Source: Pyrenophora tritici-repentis (Eukaryota; Ascomycota; Dothideomycetes; Pleosporales; Pleosporaceae). Taken from it: a stretch of 64,000 nucleotides of DNA. Positions within the stretch are counted from its first letter, which is position 1, and every line of letters starts with the position of its first letter. The position numbers and the translations under genes are program-made. The DNA lies in NCBI RefSeq assembly GCF_003171515.1, contig NC_089390.1, positions 5,208,001 to 5,272,000 of the forward strand, read 5' to 3'. The notes beneath the pieces were generated by a model. That model worked only from the letters and a program-made list of their open reading frames with translations, searched no databases and was not told the DNA's origin. This document shows positions 32,902 through 43,271 of the stretch, one piece after another.

Positions 32902-35176
32902 CTACACGATGTGAGTCTCACGATTCGAAACGCTCGAAAACATCTCGGCGATCTTCTTTTCTACTTTCATGATTCCGAGGCGTACAAAACTTCCGGATGA
33001 TTTGGGCATCAGAAGCAAACCAATCATTGGGTCGTCGGGTGTCTTTTGAGTGACTGGTAGAAAGAACAGATTCTTGCTTACACTGATGACTCCGACCTGG
33101 GTATCGCATGCCGATCTCGCTCCTTGCGTCAGTGCATTCTCTTCGTCAAGAAGCAAATCTGCTTGTTTTGTACGTAAAAAGAAGGTCGCTTTCGAGTCCT
33201 GCACCATCTTTCGAATCTCCTTCTTCTCCTTGGCTTCATATGGATGATCCTCATCAAGGTGCGACATATCGGCCGGCTCAAATGAGATCAAGCTGATTTC
33301 TGGAGATCGGGATTCCGGATCGGGAAACAGATCAAGGCTGTCGTTGATAGTGACGTGTAATATCTTCTCTTTTGATCCATCAAGTTCTACGTGGAGAGTA
33401 ACCAATTTCCCAGAAAGATGGAGTACGCCGCTGGTAATCTGGCCGAAAGGATCGGTTTTGTTGACGAGGTTAACGTCCACACCAAGGACGACAACACACG
33501 CAGGATCTGGAACCGGCTTAGGAAACGGGCCCAAACTCTCCAACTTATCCGAGAACGGTGTTTCGTACATGTATGTCATCTGCTCAATGATAATTGGTTC
33601 GTTGATCTCGACTGCCAGACCTGCGGTTTTATCAATACCTTTTTGCTCTTCGTAAAAGATTTCGCCATCGATAGAAGTCCAGCTCCATGATGGTGCAACA
33701 TAATCTCCTATTCTATTCACCCCAGAATGTGGCTTTGTTTGCCAAAGCAGTGACCAGGGCATATGCTTGAGCCAATGACCAGCAGCATATCTTAGACCTA
33801 GTGCTGGGGCAAGGTCGCGAGCAATTCTAGACATGGCCATAAGTTTGGCTGTTTTGTACATGAGGTGGTAAGTGGAGTAGATATGTACAAGAAGCTGCCA
33901 GAATCTGTGGTCGATTTGTATTGGTTCATCGTCGGGCCGTGGATTTACTTTCTGTTCCACAGTCGCGAGACATCTCCTCACCACGGATCGTATGGGGTTA
34001 AGGCAGCTGATTTCTATTGCCGTAGGTATGCCGCCAGGCAAGCTCTCACAGGCACGAAGTTGTCGGCAATCCCAAAATATCTGATCTTTGCAGAAGTGAA
34101 CGACTCTAGGGGAGAGTATTCGCTCCTGTAGCACCCAACCACGCGTATTTATCGTAGCACCATCAACGCTCTGTTTCCAAAGATCTGCGGGGACCATCGG
34201 GTATGTGACAGGAGGCGGTATCTTCATAGGAGGTTGAGAGCGGGGCTGATATAGATGGATCTGTGCGGGATTCCGCTTCACAAAAAAGCCACTGCTCTCT
34301 CCGACGGCTGTTATGCTTGCTAATATATTGAGAAGACTGTTTTTTTATACTTCCGCCATGGTTGCGCCTTTCTGCATCGAGTCAAGCGCATCACCCTGTA
34401 TGATACACAGGCTGTCAATCTAGATATGGCGTACACCAACTTTCTTGGTTACTTCTATAGCGTCTCTGAAGTTATCCGGTAACTGTTCAAGTCCAATGCC
34501 TACATAGAGCACATCCTTCGTTTCCGCATTCAGTAGTAAACGTTTACCATTTGGTGATCCTCAACAATAACTCAAGTCATGTAGCGAGGGAAAGGAAAGG
34601 TTTTGGTAGATTCTCTCGAATTCGGACTTTCGTTTCGTTACTGGATTCATAAATCTCGAGCAAACAGGTCGGAATCCAATGACTGTCATCAAGGGAGCAG
34701 CAAGCACCGTGCGATTGGATACATTGCTCAAGCCAGCTCTTAACAACTAACAGGGACTGTATGAATCCAGCGTCGTATGTAATCGCATCTGGTAATGGAT
34801 CGTATGGTATACGGAGCGCTTTGAGGGGGCATGTGATGTATTTCACAGCCATCGAATCGGAGGATCTCAGAGTGCTGTAGAATGTGAAGACGATACCGAA
34901 AGCTCCGCACTGGTCGTGAGCCTCTTCCCTCATCCAATGGCACTGGGTAAACGTAGGGGCAAATGCATATTCGGTCCTCTCTACCATCTTCATCGTTTGT
35001 TCATCCAGGAAAGCAACCAGTTCTCTGCAATTGTGACATCCCTTCATCGCTGCCCATACCAGGCCATAACAATGCATATGATACGGCACGATTTCACCCT
35101 CACGATAAGTCCATATGGTCCTGAACACCTTTCTACACTGATAACACAGCGTGTATTGGAGTGATTTTATCAACAT
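32902..35176 (-). pseudogene. HET-domain gene, disrupted
   Basis: One gene is spread over several frames. Upstream part 35176-34577 (ATG start, CYQC/CHNC cysteine pairs, then SHGACCSLDDSHWIPTCLLE) is the usual lead-in to a HET domain. The domain continues with a frame change near 34575, then LSYC-stop-GSPNGKRLLL, LPDNFRDAIEVTKKVGVRHI-stop-IDSLCIIQGD and MAEV-stop-KNSLLNILAS. It flows in frame into the long 34281-32902 segment starting INTRGWVLQERILSPRVVHF. Stops are TGA at 34561-34563, TAG at 34420-34422 and TAA at 34345-34347. Two replace the conserved Trp codon, as G-to-A/C-to-T change would. HET proteins act in vegetative incompatibility; this copy appears dead. The long downstream frame has no ATG at its start, so it is not an independent gene. 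Confidence 0.85.
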
Positions 35177-35870
35177 CCACGTACAAATAAGAAGAGAAGG
35201 ATTTTCAGACCTGACTCACTTGGAAACAGGACTGAATACTCGAATATGAGCACGTCCTTAATCAATGGGGACATGCAGTAGATGGAGAAGATTGTCATGA
35301 GGACTTCTATCCACGTCCCAGACATCGCGATTAGTCATACATCATTCGAAATTTGTGTTCACTGTATATGAGGATCGAAACAGGTAGGCTAGATGTACAT
35401 ATATGTCACTCAGTAACATCCAATGCACTCGATAATTCACGCACAATATATTGCAAGATATCTATCTAATGCATACAATTATCGTCAGAGCCATATCTTA
35501 CAAGGCTGTAAGATTACAATAGTGGGTTCAGTGCTACGCCATGAGAACCGGTGGAAGCTGCGGGGAAAGCTAGCCTCATTGGACGCCTCCTTTACCATGA
35601 ATGGTCGAACTTCGCAGCCTTCCATGCATCAGCTTACAATTTCATGCAGAGCAATCTCAACCGTCACGAGATACTCGTTCCGTTCGTCAGTTAATATGTT
35701 GGGGTCTACGTGGCTGCTTTATCATGCAGTAGCCTGCGCAAAAACAAGTTTGCCACTTCAGCCCCAGGCTGTTGTCTGAAGGGTTACACAAAGCGGGGAA
35801 ATCTACGATAGATAAGATGTTTCCTTCTATCACGTCAAATTCAGTCCATATTCCATAATTTTCACCCGTT
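35177..35870. other. Intergenic, no gene seen
   Basis: Divergent space between the HET pseudogene and the RVT-like gene. A 118-codon plus-strand frame at 35423 lacks protein-like character. Confidence 0.5.
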
Positions 35871-38741
35871 ATGGATCCCATGTCACCATTCACTGTCACT
35901 CCGGTGCTCAGACAAGTGGTTGAACGCCGCATCGAAGAGTTGGAGTGCGCTAAAGAGAATTTCGAGCGCCGGTATCTCTCTCCCGTCGATCGAACCCAGG
36001 AGCCCAGTATTGTAAAGAGGATCTCGAGCCTTTTGAAAGATGTACAGAACCTGGAGCTGCAGCTTACCGAAGACGATGAGTGGATGGTGGATACTATCAA
36101 CCGGTGCACCGAACAGGCGCCGGACGACAAGACCTTATCGAACTTTGTGTCCATGAAGAAACTCCTGAAGTTTGAGCAAAATATGCGAAAACAGATCGAG
36201 AAGCATTCCAATCGCCTGGAAGTGTCGCGTTTGCACACACGCCTTCTGAAAGAGGCCCTCACAACGAACAATCCAATCAATTCAGCAGCCAATGTCGAGC
36301 TTGAGAAATTGGCCCTGGATGATGACTTTGAATTGATTGGGGACACTGTCACAGAAGTCCACGAAAACATCGCGAGCAACATCGCCAGACCAACAGATGT
36401 CAATCCCGAAGCCATTACCAATTATCTCAGGAGCCTATTTGAGGGCAACGAGCACGTTGATTTCCAGGATGTCCGTGACATAATGCAAGTACATGGTGCC
36501 GAACTTCTCGATAGCGGCATGTGGATAAGCGAGGGTGATTTGAAGTGCGCAATCACGGATTTGATGGGGAAGGAATTTATCGACATTTCAACCAAGGAGA
36601 TCCTTAGCCACTACTCCCAGTCGCCAGTTGCGATGCGTGAGTTAGTTGCCACTATGAAAATGAAGAGTTTCAATGATTGGGAATACAAACATGCCGAGTC
36701 AGGGTTGTCGGTCAAGACCTATCGCAGCGCCGATGGCCAAAGCCACTTTGTTGTCGAAGAAGACATTATCGACATGATATTTCTTCATCATTGTGCTCAA
36801 AATTGGGGCTCAAGAATGAGACAAGGTCTGCGGTTATTCATGGACAGCTCGACAAGCTTCTGTCCCCCACCGATGACGGAATCTGAGTCGAAAACGCACG
36901 AATTCTTTGTCAACTTCATTCCAATGTCATACGATGGATTTGTACCACCACCGCCGCCACCGCCACTACCGCCGCCACCGCCTCCACCACCAGGGCCTAT
37001 GAACTACATTCGACGTTCATATCCACCGCGCAAACTTGGAAACCCTCAGCTGAGCGTTAGGAAGGGAGGAAAACCGAACCGCCGCAGGATGTATACGGGT
37101 CGAGAAGCATACAGACATCTGTTCGAACCACAGACTTTGGCGAACGAGAGATACAATAACTACAAACAACATTTCTTCATGTCGCGTCTGCCTACGGATC
37201 TACCTGGTACCTCCGAAGAAATTATTGCTCAAGAGGTTCAAGCGAAACTTCTACAAACATTGGCTACTGAGTGTAGGATACAGGAGGCTCTAGGTCAAAG
37301 CTTTCGTGTTTCTGCCACCAAGTTCGTGTCCCTCGCCTCTACGATTCCACATGACACCATCCTCACTGTCCTGAAGTACCTCGGAGTTCCTGAGGTATTC
37401 TTGAACTTCTTCGAGCGCTTTCTCAAAGTGAAGTTGAGAATAAATCCCTCGTCCCGAGACAAAAAGCCACTCGAGCGCTCATTCGGAGTGTCTTTTGGAC
37501 ATAGTTTGGAATTGTTCTTCAGCGAGGCTGTACTTTTCTTTCTCGAACTTGCTGTTCGTAAAGAGACAGGAACGTATTTCTATCGCCTGTACGACCGCTG
37601 TTACTTTATCGACACGCCAGAGATAACCAAGAAGGCTGAAAAGGCACTCGCTCGCTTCTGCGATATCATGGGTCTCAAATCTTCCGACACTTGTGATACT
37701 GGCAATCCGTCCATCGGCTTTTTGAACTTCAACCTGCAGCCATCTACATGCCCAAAACCAACAACAGCGTTCGAGATCGATCAGGTCAAGGTCGCTGACT
37801 ATGCAAACCAAGTCAAGAAGAGATTGGGTAACTGCTCATCTGTACTCGAATGGGTTCGTAAATGGAACGATACAGTCGGTAATTATGCAGCGCACCTCTT
37901 CGGCTCTCCCACAGACACTTTTGGCGAGAAGCACCACGACGCTGTCATGGCGGCATACAACTTCATCTACTCGACCATCTTAGACGATGGTGATCTGACA
38001 ACTCACGTAGCCAACTTGTTGAAACCTCATACAGAGCTGGCCAAATACAGACACGATATCGAGCCCATCATCCATTTGCCTCAGGCATTCGGGGGATTAG
38101 GTGTGAAGAGCCCGTTCTTCACTCTCATACTCGCAGTAAACACCCAAGAGCCCATCTCCATCCAGTTGCAGGAGTATCACTCACTCGAGGATGAGTACTA
38201 CAGAAAAAAACTAGCGGAATACCTCAGACGCTCACCTCTGGAGCAAAAAATGAAAGCACAGGCCATACTCAAGGATGACCAGTCAGAAATAACCTCCGTG
38301 TTTGGCCTTCCCCCCTGTAGCAATCTTGAACCTGCCATGATCCCATTCATGACCAAGGAGGAACTGTTCAAACACCGCGACCGCACAAGCTACGGCGAAA
38401 CCAACTTGGATAGCGGCTGGAATAGTCCAAGTGTGGAACTCGCGTGCCTGCACCGCCAACTCATTGAAAAGTTCGTTAATCGCGTCGACGGCTCTCTAAA
38501 AGTGACGAGGAATCTAGGTCAGCTTGATGGCAAGGGTTGGAGAAGGTCTTGGAGTCGGATGCGTTCAGAGGACCAGTGGGTGATGCAGATGTATAGCGAT
38601 GACTGCTTTGAGCGGTATGGCACTTTGGATATTTGGTGGTCGGATGGCGTGCCGGTTGAGGTGTACAATGAGGTTAGGGGTTACCAGTGGGATTATGATG
38701 ATGATCATGACGGTAGTAGTAACATGACTGACGAACGATGA
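35871..38741 (+). CDS. RVT-type cellular reverse-transcriptase-like protein, active site altered
   Basis: An intronless 956-aa protein. The N-terminal ~130 residues are helical and coiled-coil-like, followed by a Pro tract (about residues 361-378). The second half resembles the single-copy domesticated fungal reverse transcriptases (rvt genes): KFVSLASTIPHDTILTVLKY, SFGHSLELFFSEAVLFFLEL, YFYRLYDRCYFID, then ALARFCDIMGLK. From memory of that family, the palm normally reads ADIPH in motif A and HDD in motif C. Here the first Asp position is Thr491 and the second motif is Tyr-Asp575-Arg576, so metal-binding residues look lost. No transposon features surround it. Family assignment is from remembered pattern and needs a profile search. 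It may be a non-catalytic paralogue kept for another role. Confidence 0.6.
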   Translation: MDPMSPFTVTPVLRQVVERRIEELECAKENFERRYLSPVDRTQEPSIVKRISSLLKDVQNLELQLTEDDEWMVDTINRCTEQAPDDKTLSNFVSMKKLLKFEQNMRKQIEKHSNRLEVSRLHTRLLKEALTTNNPINSAANVELEKLALDDDFELIGDTVTEVHENIASNIARPTDVNPEAITNYLRSLFEGNEHVDFQDVRDIMQVHGAELLDSGMWISEGDLKCAITDLMGKEFIDISTKEILSHYSQSPVAMRELVATMKMKSFNDWEYKHAESGLSVKTYRSADGQSHFVVEEDIIDMIFLHHCAQNWGSRMRQGLRLFMDSSTSFCPPPMTESESKTHEFFVNFIPMSYDGFVPPPPPPPLPPPPPPPPGPMNYIRRSYPPRKLGNPQLSVRKGGKPNRRRMYTGREAYRHLFEPQTLANERYNNYKQHFFMSRLPTDLPGTSEEIIAQEVQAKLLQTLATECRIQEALGQSFRVSATKFVSLASTIPHDTILTVLKYLGVPEVFLNFFERFLKVKLRINPSSRDKKPLERSFGVSFGHSLELFFSEAVLFFLELAVRKETGTYFYRLYDRCYFIDTPEITKKAEKALARFCDIMGLKSSDTCDTGNPSIGFLNFNLQPSTCPKPTTAFEIDQVKVADYANQVKKRLGNCSSVLEWVRKWNDTVGNYAAHLFGSPTDTFGEKHHDAVMAAYNFIYSTILDDGDLTTHVANLLKPHTELAKYRHDIEPIIHLPQAFGGLGVKSPFFTLILAVNTQEPISIQLQEYHSLEDEYYRKKLAEYLRRSPLEQKMKAQAILKDDQSEITSVFGLPPCSNLEPAMIPFMTKEELFKHRDRTSYGETNLDSGWNSPSVELACLHRQLIEKFVNRVDGSLKVTRNLGQLDGKGWRRSWSRMRSEDQWVMQMYSDDCFERYGTLDIWWSDGVPVEVYNEVRGYQWDYDDDHDGSSNMTDER

Positions 38742-39082
38742 GGGTACAGAAATCGACGTATACGGTTTACGAATTCCTTTCGGTACTTCTCCTTACGCGC
38801 AGTAGTTCTAGGACTACATGTTTCAATTCACTGCAACCATCAGTTTGAAGACTCAAATTCAACACTTTCGCAAAGTGGTGATTTTGCTACAAGTACTATG
38901 GTTGAACCCTGATGCTATCTGTCACTGACTACTACTGATCTGGTCACCCATATTCTGCCATTTGAATCACAACCCACCAATCCCTCTTCACTGTTCCTTC
39001 TACTGGTATCAGCAGCAATTTTTGTTCTCATTGTCTTCATTGGTAGCCCATATCCGCCATCCGCGTTCTCTTCGGTGCCTTT
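38742..39082. other. Convergent intergenic region
   Basis: Short 3' space between the RVT-like gene and the following minus-strand gene. Nothing recognised. Confidence 0.5.
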
Positions 39083-40111
39083 CTATCTTCTCTCTGGCGT
39101 CTTGATATATCCGCGGCTATCGTATGTAGGTTCAGTATTAGTACTGTACACAGCCTTCGCTTTCCGATATAATCCAGGACCACAGCCAACTATAATAGCA
39201 ACCGAAGACTCAATGATGCTCCACAAAGCAAGCCATGTCAATGAGGGTGTCGTGTTGTGTGTGCCGGTAGTTGCGCCTACCTGTATCACCCGAGTGATAC
39301 TGGCAACTATAACAAAAGTTCCCAGTGCGAAAAGTCCGACGATCTGAATCTTTCGCTTTAATTGAACCTGCAGGTTTCGTACGAGACCGATGGGGAGCAT
39401 TATGACTAACGGTTTACGATTAGCACGTCCCACTGGACGATCTGCAACGGAGAGAGCTTACTCATAAGATCTGTTGTCAAGTCGGCTGCAAAACCTTCCC
39501 AGAAGCTAATCAAACTTTTGCGAACATTATCAGAACCGCAACCACCAGCTATGAACCAAGATGCTGGTGTTGGGCCACAAGCAGTAACGTGTAGTAAGAT
39601 GGAGAGAAGGAGTGCCTATTATGATATCTCAGTACATTGAATTTGGACGGGCTTTGCATAAGTTTTGAGTACTTACTGCTACGCAATAGCTAAGAACTAT
39701 CCACCAGAGAACAAGATATAGCCTTATTCCAACCATGATCCTCTTGTAGAAGGATAACAGCGAGAACTTGATAGACCAGAGGGTAAGCCAAAGACCAGGG
39801 CTTGTGAAGAAGAAAGTCTCCTGTGCATCAAATGCATCTTCTGCAACACCTGGGTATGGCTCAAGGCGACCTTCCTGAACAGCTAAGAGCCGGAATAATA
39901 GACTCATCTTACTGAGGTAGACACCAGTCACGGCCATGAAGAGCACATATCCCACAAGTAGCCATAGCTCGTCCCATTGGACTCGCTTCTTCTTGTCACT
40001 ACGCAGCAGAAACCGTGCGCACACAAAAGTTGTCGTCACGACCATATGGCTAATAGCAGTGCCTCTGAGGATGTATTCTGTGAGCCCATCGGAAGGCCTA
40101 CCGGATGACAT
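39083..40111 (-). CDS. Second Pth11-type rhodopsin-domain membrane protein
   Basis: Exons are 40111-39677, 39615-39462 and 39405-39083 (303 aa), with introns of 61 and 56 nt (branch GTGCTAAT in the second). The protein has several membrane helices. The order GTAISHMVVTTTFVCARFLL, then YKRIMVGIRLYLVLWWIVLS, TDLMIIMLPIGLVRNLQVQL, KIQIVGLFALGTFVIVASIT and SLTWLALWSIIESSVAIIVG follows the fungal rhodopsin-like fold, ending in the GCGPGLYR region. It is shorter than the 7.1-kb paralogue and has only a small polar tail. Likely a plasma-membrane protein of unknown ligand. The two copies share fold but little obvious sequence, so they are not a recent duplication. Confidence 0.82.
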
Positions 40112-40222
40112 GCTGGAAAGAAGAGGTTTGGAACGGGAGGATCAAGTAGCAAGGTGGCAGTGGGAGAATTATTGCCACCATGTTATGTTATGATCAGACG
40201 CTGCATGGCCCTTCGTCATCCC

Positions 40223-40803
40223 TTATCCTATGGTTCTATCAAAGGGTTTCCACATTTTCTCTGGGTTGTTCCTGATCTCTGGAACTGTGCCACATCCTAA
40301 GCAGTTATATGCGACAAGCACGCTGGTGGCGAAGCATACCAACAGGTTTCTTCCGCCAACGAGCAGGGAGGAGCCTAGTTCTAGACCATGTTTCCGGGAG
40401 CCTGGAGGAGCTGTCGACCGGTAATACGGACATGCAGCCGATCTGCAAAAGATGCGGGAATTCGAAGTGATAATGATATGACCTGATACGGGAGCGAGTA
40501 CCTAACAAGTGACAAACTCCGGAACTGCGGTGTTCACTGGAGGGTCGGTGATGAGGATAAGTAGACCCTTACCTCTACCGACGCGCTAAAAACTTTTCGT
40601 ATTGCAGGTGCGATGATCCTTCCCATGAACAACGGCACACAACTGAGTCGTAAAGCGACATATAAAAAAAGGATGAAGAGCACAATAGAGGTCAGGAAAC
40701 ACAGCCAATACACGTTCAAAGACTGGTTAAACTTAGTTAGCGGCGATATAATTGCCTCTCTAGGTAACTCGTGCATTATGCCCTCCTGAGTTTTCTGGTA
40801 CAT
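40223..40803 (-). CDS. Possible small two-exon membrane protein
   Basis: Tentative model: exons 40803-40573 and 40501-40223 (169 aa) joined across a 71-nt GT-AG interval in phase 0. Exon 1 (ATG, MYQKTQEGIMHELPREAI) contains a strong hydrophobic segment, VYWLCFLTSIVLFILFLYVA. The continuing 93-codon frame has a second weaker one (LLVCFATSVLVAYNCLGCG). No family is recognised. Support is only the open frames, the splice signals and the clear membrane helix. It could equally be unspliced or non-coding. Transcript reads across 40502-40572 would settle it. Confidence 0.3.
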
Positions 40804-41465
40804 CGAACAGGCTCAGTCCAGACCTGTGCATATCGTGGGCAAATAAGCCGTCGTGGAACAGACACCGTTAAGGGTGTCTTCGGGAAAGTCACTACACGAG
40901 CGAATCGCGGCAGGGCCGCTTCTGCCGCGAGCGCTAGAGCTGCAACACCCCTACCGAAGGATCGCTCCAATATCAATTCTAAACGCTGTCACTGCAAGCC
41001 TGCGGCGCAGTTTTTTTTCACCTTGTAACAAAGAAATGACCTGCTCATATGCCATACGATCACGACTACAGTGCTATATGTTGTAGCCTGTCTCAAGCTC
41101 ATATGCTTCACATAGCCTCCTTCCACGGACACTCCCTCTTCAAGACAAACTGTGAAGCGGAGGAAACCAACCGACTGGTAAAACGGTTCCCCCGCGGAAC
41201 GGAATCGGCAATTCGGACGTTAATTAAATGACACGGGTGAGCGTGCAGACAGCGATGTTACCTAGGTAGGTTCTAGCCGCACCCTTTGGTGGCGATTGAC
41301 GACTTACGACTTCGCTTGCGGGGAGGTAATGCTCTTGTACCTTTTCAGGTAGGCGTCTAATCTCTGAGAGAACTATGAGAGAGTACTGCATCTCTATTAA
41401 GGCGACCGCCTCGCTTGTTTACATCAGATTGTCCAACATCCCGCCAAGCTGAAATATAAGGCACA
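40804..41465. other. Intergenic, no gene seen
   Basis: Divergent space upstream of the flavin oxidoreductase. No protein-like ORF. Confidence 0.5.
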
Positions 41466-43175
41466 ATGCGGGTTTTTATGTTTTCCGCTCTTGTTTCATT
41501 CGTTACAGCGCAGACCTTTGAGGATCCCGACTTCAATGTCACAAAGGCTCTCATTGCCCAAGGTGTCAACGTATCAGCAGTACCAGAGCTGGCCGGTCTG
41601 GTAGAGCGGTCTTCCAACAGGGCTTGTCATATTGCTGTTAGTATCTGTGTAATTCAGCGTCAATTTGAAGCTCACCCGGTTCTCAGTGCTCTTCGCTCGA
41701 ATTCCTATATGGGAAGGATCGTGTCGACTTCCAAAATGAAGCAGCTTACGCCGAATTCACTTCCGGCTTCTGGTCAGGCATCTCCGCCGAAGTAAGGCCG
41801 CACTGTATTTTCAAGCCCTCAAGCCCACCAGCTGTTTCAGTCATGGTACTTCTGAGTCGGCTTACTCAGTGCCCCTTCGCAGTCAAGTCGGGTGGCCACA
41901 GTGCATTTGCTGGAGCCGCCACCATTGAGGGCGGGATAACGATGTCCTCTGAGAATCTCAAAGGCATCGAATTGTCAAGCGATAAGAAGACGGTAGCAGT
42001 CCAACCGGGGAATAACTGGGGTAGCACTCTTACTGCGCTTTCAAATGCGGGCGTTACAGTCGTGGCTGGTCGAATTGGCGATCTGGGTGTTGGTGGTCTT
42101 ACGCTGGGAGGTGGTATATCGTTCATTACGAATGAATATGGTCTCGCATGTGATAATGTGGCCAGCTTCGATGTAAGTACCATGATTTTTCTGAATTCGC
42201 TACTCTTCTAACTCCACGCAGGTTGTAACAGCAAAAGGCACCATTCTAACAGCAAGCCCAACAACTCACCCAGACCTCTTCTGGGCTCTTCGCGGTGGCG
42301 GCAACAACTTCGGTATCGTGACCAGCTTCAACCTCACAACTAAGCCCCTTCCCAACGACCAGCTCTGGGGCGGAACACGAACCTATACCGAAGAAGCCTT
42401 TCCAGCCGTAGTCAAAGCCTGGATCGACCTCACCTTGAACTCAGCACAAGACCCCAAAGCCGGCAGCTGGGTTGTCTGGATCAACAGCGGCGGCGCAAAA
42501 ATCGTGTCCACTGAACTCTGGTATGGCGCTCCAGATGGTAACGCATCTGCTATCCTAGCACCTTTCTACAACATCACTGCCATCTCGGATACTACCAAGA
42601 CGCGAGGCCATGCTTCGTATGTGGTCGATAACGAAGCGAGTAACACGTACGGTCTTCGCGAGATCTTTTACGACATCACGGTCAAGGCGTCGTATGAAAT
42701 TGCCCAGCACTCGGTTGACATTTTCTACGACACCATTGGCGCTCTATCTGAAGTTAAAGGCGCTTTTCCTGTGCTGATCTGGCAACACATCACCGATGGT
42801 TCGCTAAAGGGTAGTACGCGTAACGGTGGTAATGCAATGGGTTTTGATGCTAACGGCAGCCCTATTCACATTATTCAACTAGCCTGCTCTTGGGATGAGG
42901 CAGCCGACGACGACACTGTGTTTCAGGTCATGTCAAATATCATGAAGGCTATCAAGCGGGATGCCATGGAGCTGGGTGTGCAGAACGATTGGGTGTATAT
43001 GAACTATGCGGCCAAGTTTCAGGATGTGATTGCGAGTTATGGGCCTGCTAGTAAGAGCAAGTTAAAGACGGTTGCGGAGAAGTACGACCCGACAGAAGTT
43101 TTTCAGACGCTGCAGCCGGGTTATTTCAAGTTGGATCGTGCGGCAGTGCCAGATACGCGATACTTTTCTTATTGA
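41466..43175 (+). CDS. Secreted FAD-linked oxidoreductase (berberine-bridge-enzyme type)
   Basis: Exons are 41466-41636, 41687-42172 and 42222-43175 (536 aa), with introns of 50 and 49 nt. The signal peptide is MRVFMFSALVSFVTAQ. The FAD-binding-4 domain has FAVKSGGHSAFAGAATIEGG, whose His128 is the usual covalent FAD attachment site, and GDLGVGGLTLGGGISFITN. The second attachment cysteine found in bicovalent relatives is not present at GRIGDLGVGG, suggesting a single covalent bond. The C-terminal berberine-bridge segment contains WVYMNYAAKFQDVI and ends YDPTEVFQTLQPGYFKL. Relatives oxidise carbohydrates or secondary metabolites; no biosynthetic cluster is visible around it. Substrate unknown. 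Confidence 0.9.
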
Positions 43176-43271
43176 TTAGAGCTAGAAGGAAAATTTCGTA
43201 GAAGTGATACATGAGGCTACGCAGACTGAAGCCTTTCCTACGGGTTGTCATTTGGAACCCGACTGCGCAGC

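Noticed and set aside
34281..34283. Independent gene start for the 459-codon frame at 32902-34281
   Set aside because: The first codon is GTG and the frame flows upstream into HET-domain sequence, so it is the tail of a broken gene.
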